Shown here piece after piece: positions 4,737 through 7,155 of a stretch of DNA of 7,155 bases. The stretch is taken from the NCBI GenBank assembly GCA_003482405.1, contig DMZB01000080.1, positions 1-7,155 on the forward strand, given 5' to 3'. Position 1 is the first letter of the stretch. Each line of letters starts with the position of its first letter. Under the pieces are notes generated by a model, which searched no databases, had not been told where the DNA came from, and saw only the letters and a program-made list of their open reading frames with translations. The stretch is from Lactobacillus sp. GTDB taxonomy: Bacteria; Bacillota; Bacilli; Lactobacillales; Lactobacillaceae. Both the position numbers and the translations under genes were made by a program.

Positions 4737-6276
4737 TCCTTTGTATGTAAAACCAAACGACCCACGACTGAAACTAAGCGAATCTGTCGTTGATCTGGCC
4801 CGTGATCGTGCGGCCGCGTTAAAAACGCACTTTAACCTCTCGACATTTAGGCCCGGACAAGCGGAAGCCATTGACAGTCTGCAGCAAGGCAGAAATGTAC
4901 TGGCAATTTTACCAACCGGTAGTGGCAAAACTTTAATTTATGAATTGACTACATATTTAATAAATCGGCCCTGTCTGGTTGTGTCGCCATTACTTTCGTT
5001 GATGCAGGATCAAGTCGGACGCTTAAACCAGCGCGGTGAAAAACGGGCTGTTGCCCTTAACTCACTATTGACTAAACCGGAACGCGACGGTTTATTGCAC
5101 CACTTGCGTCGTTACCGATTTATTTTTGTTTCACCAGAAATGTTGCAAAATGAAGCGGTTCAAGCAGCAATCAATTTATGCAACATTGGGTTAATGGTGA
5201 TTGACGAGGCCCATTGCATCTCAACGTGGGGTCCCGACTTCAGACCAGCGTATCTGAGCCTTGGGGACATTCGCAAACAACTAGGCAGGCCCTTAACATT
5301 GGCACTAACGGCTACGGCTGACGAACAAGTCCAAACTGACATTTTAAAGCAGCTTCATTTAGATGACTCAGTTCCAACAGCCCGGCAGCCTCAACAACAA
5401 ACACAAATCATTAAACATTCTGTTAACCGGCCAAATATTTTTATGACAGTAGAATCGGTAGCTTCCAGAAAGGCAAAAGCGCAACGTCTGCTGGCTTTAG
5501 TGTCAGAAATTGCTAAACCTGGAATTATTTATTTTTCCAGTAAGTCACAAGCAGACGAATGGGCCCAACGGTTGAGTGAAGAAGGGTACCCAGCAGCTAG
5601 TTATCATGCGGGCTTAGATGCGCATACCCGTTATACCGTCCAACAACAGTTTATGAGCAATGAATTGCAGGTCGTTTGTGCAACGAGTGCGTTTGGGATG
5701 GGTATCGATAAAGATAATATTCGCTTTGTCATTCATTATCATTTGCCGAGCAACCTAAATGATTATGTTCAGGAAATCGGACGTGCTGGTCGTGACGGTA
5801 AGCAGAGTATCGCGGTGTGTTTGATTGCTCCTGGTGATGCGCAATTACCCGCAGATCTGGTATCGTTACAGTTGCCTGGAGATGCTCAAGTTAACGCTTT
5901 TTATGCAAACACACCGGCTAAGATGGTGACGGATTCCGACCGCCTAATTGAGTATTACAAGAAGCACGGTGACAGTGCTTCACAGTTAATTACACGCTTT
6001 CACGAGTTACGACACAAACGCCAATTTGCACTACGCAAATTCGTTGATTTCACACAAACCACAGACTGTTTGCGAACTGCGTTACTTCGCGAATTCGGAG
6101 AACCGGCAACCGAACATGATGATCATTGTTGTGCGCCGATCGGGACAACTTTTTCGCTGTCATCACTTGGCCTTACACAATCAGATGTCGAGTTTGACAA
6201 AAAAATTGAGATCTCGGACTGGCATCAGCAGTTTGAAGCACTTTTTAGCGAAAACTTTACTAATTCTCAGCGATGA
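4726..6276 (+). CDS. recQ: ATP-dependent DNA helicase RecQ, short form (RecS-like)
   Basis: This is a superfamily 2, 3'-5' DNA helicase that opens recombination and stalled-fork substrates. The protein is 516 residues and its helicase motifs run in order: motif 0 F-R-P-G-Q (41-45), Walker A P-T-G-S-G-K-T (63-69), Walker B D-E-A-H (160-163), L-A-L-T-A-T-A (motif III), I-I-Y-F-S-S-K-S (IV), T-S-A-F-G-M-G-I-D-K (V) and Q-E-I-G-R-A-G-R-D-G (349-358, VI). The aromatic loop reads A-H-C-I-S-T-W-G-P-D-F-R-P, with T and P where Q and H are usual. The zinc region has C448, H467, C468 and C469 but no C-x-x-C pair. There is no room for complete RQC and HRDC domains (E. coli RecQ is 609 residues). ATG 4726 lies 10 bases after GGGAG (4711-4715), inside the end of ypbB. 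Confidence 0.95.
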   Translation: MNHDPLYVKPNDPRLKLSESVVDLARDRAAALKTHFNLSTFRPGQAEAIDSLQQGRNVLAILPTGSGKTLIYELTTYLINRPCLVVSPLLSLMQDQVGRLNQRGEKRAVALNSLLTKPERDGLLHHLRRYRFIFVSPEMLQNEAVQAAINLCNIGLMVIDEAHCISTWGPDFRPAYLSLGDIRKQLGRPLTLALTATADEQVQTDILKQLHLDDSVPTARQPQQQTQIIKHSVNRPNIFMTVESVASRKAKAQRLLALVSEIAKPGIIYFSSKSQADEWAQRLSEEGYPAASYHAGLDAHTRYTVQQQFMSNELQVVCATSAFGMGIDKDNIRFVIHYHLPSNLNDYVQEIGRAGRDGKQSIAVCLIAPGDAQLPADLVSLQLPGDAQVNAFYANTPAKMVTDSDRLIEYYKKHGDSASQLITRFHELRHKRQFALRKFVDFTQTTDCLRTALLREFGEPATEHDDHCCAPIGTTFSLSSLGLTQSDVEFDKKIEISDWHQQFEALFSENFTNSQR

Positions 6277-6279
6277 ATA

Positions 6280-6288
6280 TGCTAGTAT
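6280..6288 (+). promoter_or_regulatory. Weak candidate promoter (-10 only) before the LysM gene
   Basis: TGCTAGTAT reads as an extended -10 (TG, one base, TAGTAT) but no good -35 sits 16-18 bases upstream. TATAGT at 6299-6304 is an alternative. Read-through from recQ may be the main source of transcript. Confidence 0.25.
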
Positions 6289-6310
6289 GTTAATCAGTTA
6301 TAGTGAAACA

Positions 6311-6317
6311 GGGAGGA
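6311..6317 (+). promoter_or_regulatory. Ribosome binding site that sets the LysM gene start
   Basis: GGGAGGA lies 6 bases before ATG 6324. The in-frame GTG at 6303 lies upstream of this site, has no site of its own, and would translate through it, so ATG 6324 is chosen. Confidence 0.8.
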
Positions 6318-6323
6318 AAGGTC

Positions 6324-6902
6324 ATGAGTCAAAATAACGACCCCCAAGGTCAAAAACCATGGGACAAAAAGTTTTCGGAGGATAACGGTGAGGTTTCCCG
6401 TACGGCAAATCGCAAACGTAATAGCCATAATTCATTGATCACTGCGTTGCTGGTATTGGTGATCATTGCCCTTGCGGCTGTGCCAACTTGGTATTACCTA
6501 GCTCACATGAACACGTTTAATCATCCTCAGAGTGCTGCCGTTTCAGTGTCTTCTTCCAAAAAGAAAGCTGCCAGTTCATCCTCAAAAAAAAAGAGCAGTT
6601 CGGCCAAGTCATCGTCCTCAGAGTCGACTAGTGACAGTGCGAGTACTTCAGAAACCGCAGATACAAGTAGTGCCTCGAGTTCTGTAGCAGACAGCCAATC
6701 TAGTGATACGGCAGAAAGCTCAAGTAGTGCTAGTTCTGATAGTTCAAGCAGTAGCTCATCGAAATATGTAACTGTTCAATCTGGTCAGGGGCTGTATCGG
6801 GTAGCGGTCAACAATGGCTTAACTTTGCAGCAGTTATTGACTTTAAATGGGTTGTCCAGTTCTTCACAGGTTTCACCTGGTCAACAATTGCGTGTTAAAT
6901 AA
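6324..6902 (+). CDS. Membrane-anchored LysM-domain protein (YpbE-like)
   Basis: The 192-residue protein has three parts. Residues 1-36 are polar and end in a basic cluster (R-T-A-N-R-K-R); residues 38-59 are one membrane segment (L-I-T-A-L-L-V-L-V-I-I-A-L-A-A-V) with no cleavage site or lipobox, so the N terminus should stay inside the cell. A long Ser-rich linker (about 68-146, starting with K-K-K-A-A-S-S-S-S-K-K-K) spans the wall side. A single LysM domain occupies 147-192 (Y-V-T-V-Q-S-G-Q-G-L-Y-R-V-A, then L-L-T-L-N-G-L, then V-S-P-G-Q-Q-L). LysM domains bind the GlcNAc of peptidoglycan, so this is likely a wall-contacting membrane protein. No enzyme domain is present. B. subtilis also has a LysM gene, ypbE, downstream of recS, so the linkage is old. 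Its role is unknown. Confidence 0.88.
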   Translation: MSQNNDPQGQKPWDKKFSEDNGEVSRTANRKRNSHNSLITALLVLVIIALAAVPTWYYLAHMNTFNHPQSAAVSVSSSKKKAASSSSKKKSSSAKSSSSESTSDSASTSETADTSSASSSVADSQSSDTAESSSSASSDSSSSSSSKYVTVQSGQGLYRVAVNNGLTLQQLLTLNGLSSSSQVSPGQQLRVK

Positions 6903-6917
6903 TAATGATAAGATGTT

Positions 6918-7155
<238 letters not shown>

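Noticed and set aside
6303..6323. GTG start for the LysM protein, 7 residues longer
   Set aside because: The ribosome binding site GGGAGGA lies within this extension and points to ATG 6324.
6026..6337. 103-codon + strand frame overlapping the recQ end and LysM start
   Set aside because: Shadow frame of recQ; no ribosome binding site and cysteine/histidine-rich nonsense composition.

Overview
The window is a stretch of ordinary chromosome from a low-to-mid GC Firmicute, most likely a lactobacillus (Lactobacillaceae). This rests on gene order (ribT-scpA-scpB-rluB, then ribU, then ypbB-recQ-LysM protein, then cmk), on strong Shine-Dalgarno sequences (GGAGG type) at nearly every gene, and on base composition that looks mid-40s % GC by eye. 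The casei group would fit, but a genus cannot be fixed from the sequence alone. All genes are on the + strand. I see no tRNA or rRNA gene, insertion sequence, CRISPR array, phage gene or sign of recent transfer.

Region 1 (1-2473) is the end of a tightly packed operon: the 3' part of ribT (GNAT-fold protein), scpA and scpB (condensin partners of SMC in chromosome segregation), and rluB (23S rRNA pseudouridine synthase). ribT/scpA overlap by 11 bases, scpA/scpB by 4, and only 3 bases separate scpB and rluB. No intrinsic terminator follows rluB.

Region 2 (2474-3438) is a riboflavin-uptake unit. It holds a promoter with an extended -10, a clear FMN riboswitch (RFN element), a rho-independent terminator acting as its expression platform with a visible antiterminator segment, a second leader part with two small hairpins, and ribU, the membrane S-component of an ECF riboflavin transporter. 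When FMN is plentiful the transcript should stop before ribU.

Region 3 (3439-3719) is non-coding: about 100 bases with no gene, two terminators in tandem, and a promoter overlapped by an inverted repeat.

Region 4 (3720-6902) is ypbB-recQ, overlapping by 11 bases, followed by a membrane-anchored LysM protein. The RecQ is short: helicase core plus a degenerate zinc region, with no room for full RQC and HRDC domains. The upstream YpbB carries a helicase-type helix-turn-helix near its C terminus and may work with RecQ. A strong terminator ends this unit.

Region 5 (6964-7155) holds a TATAAT-type promoter and the first 44 codons of cmk (cytidylate kinase), cut by the window edge.

Most of this is conserved housekeeping, and I do not see a convincing undescribed system. 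The points most worth a second look are the divided YpbB/RecQ arrangement, the altered zinc and aromatic-loop residues in RecQ, the layered ribU leader, and the unexplained inverted repeat over the ypbB-recQ promoter.
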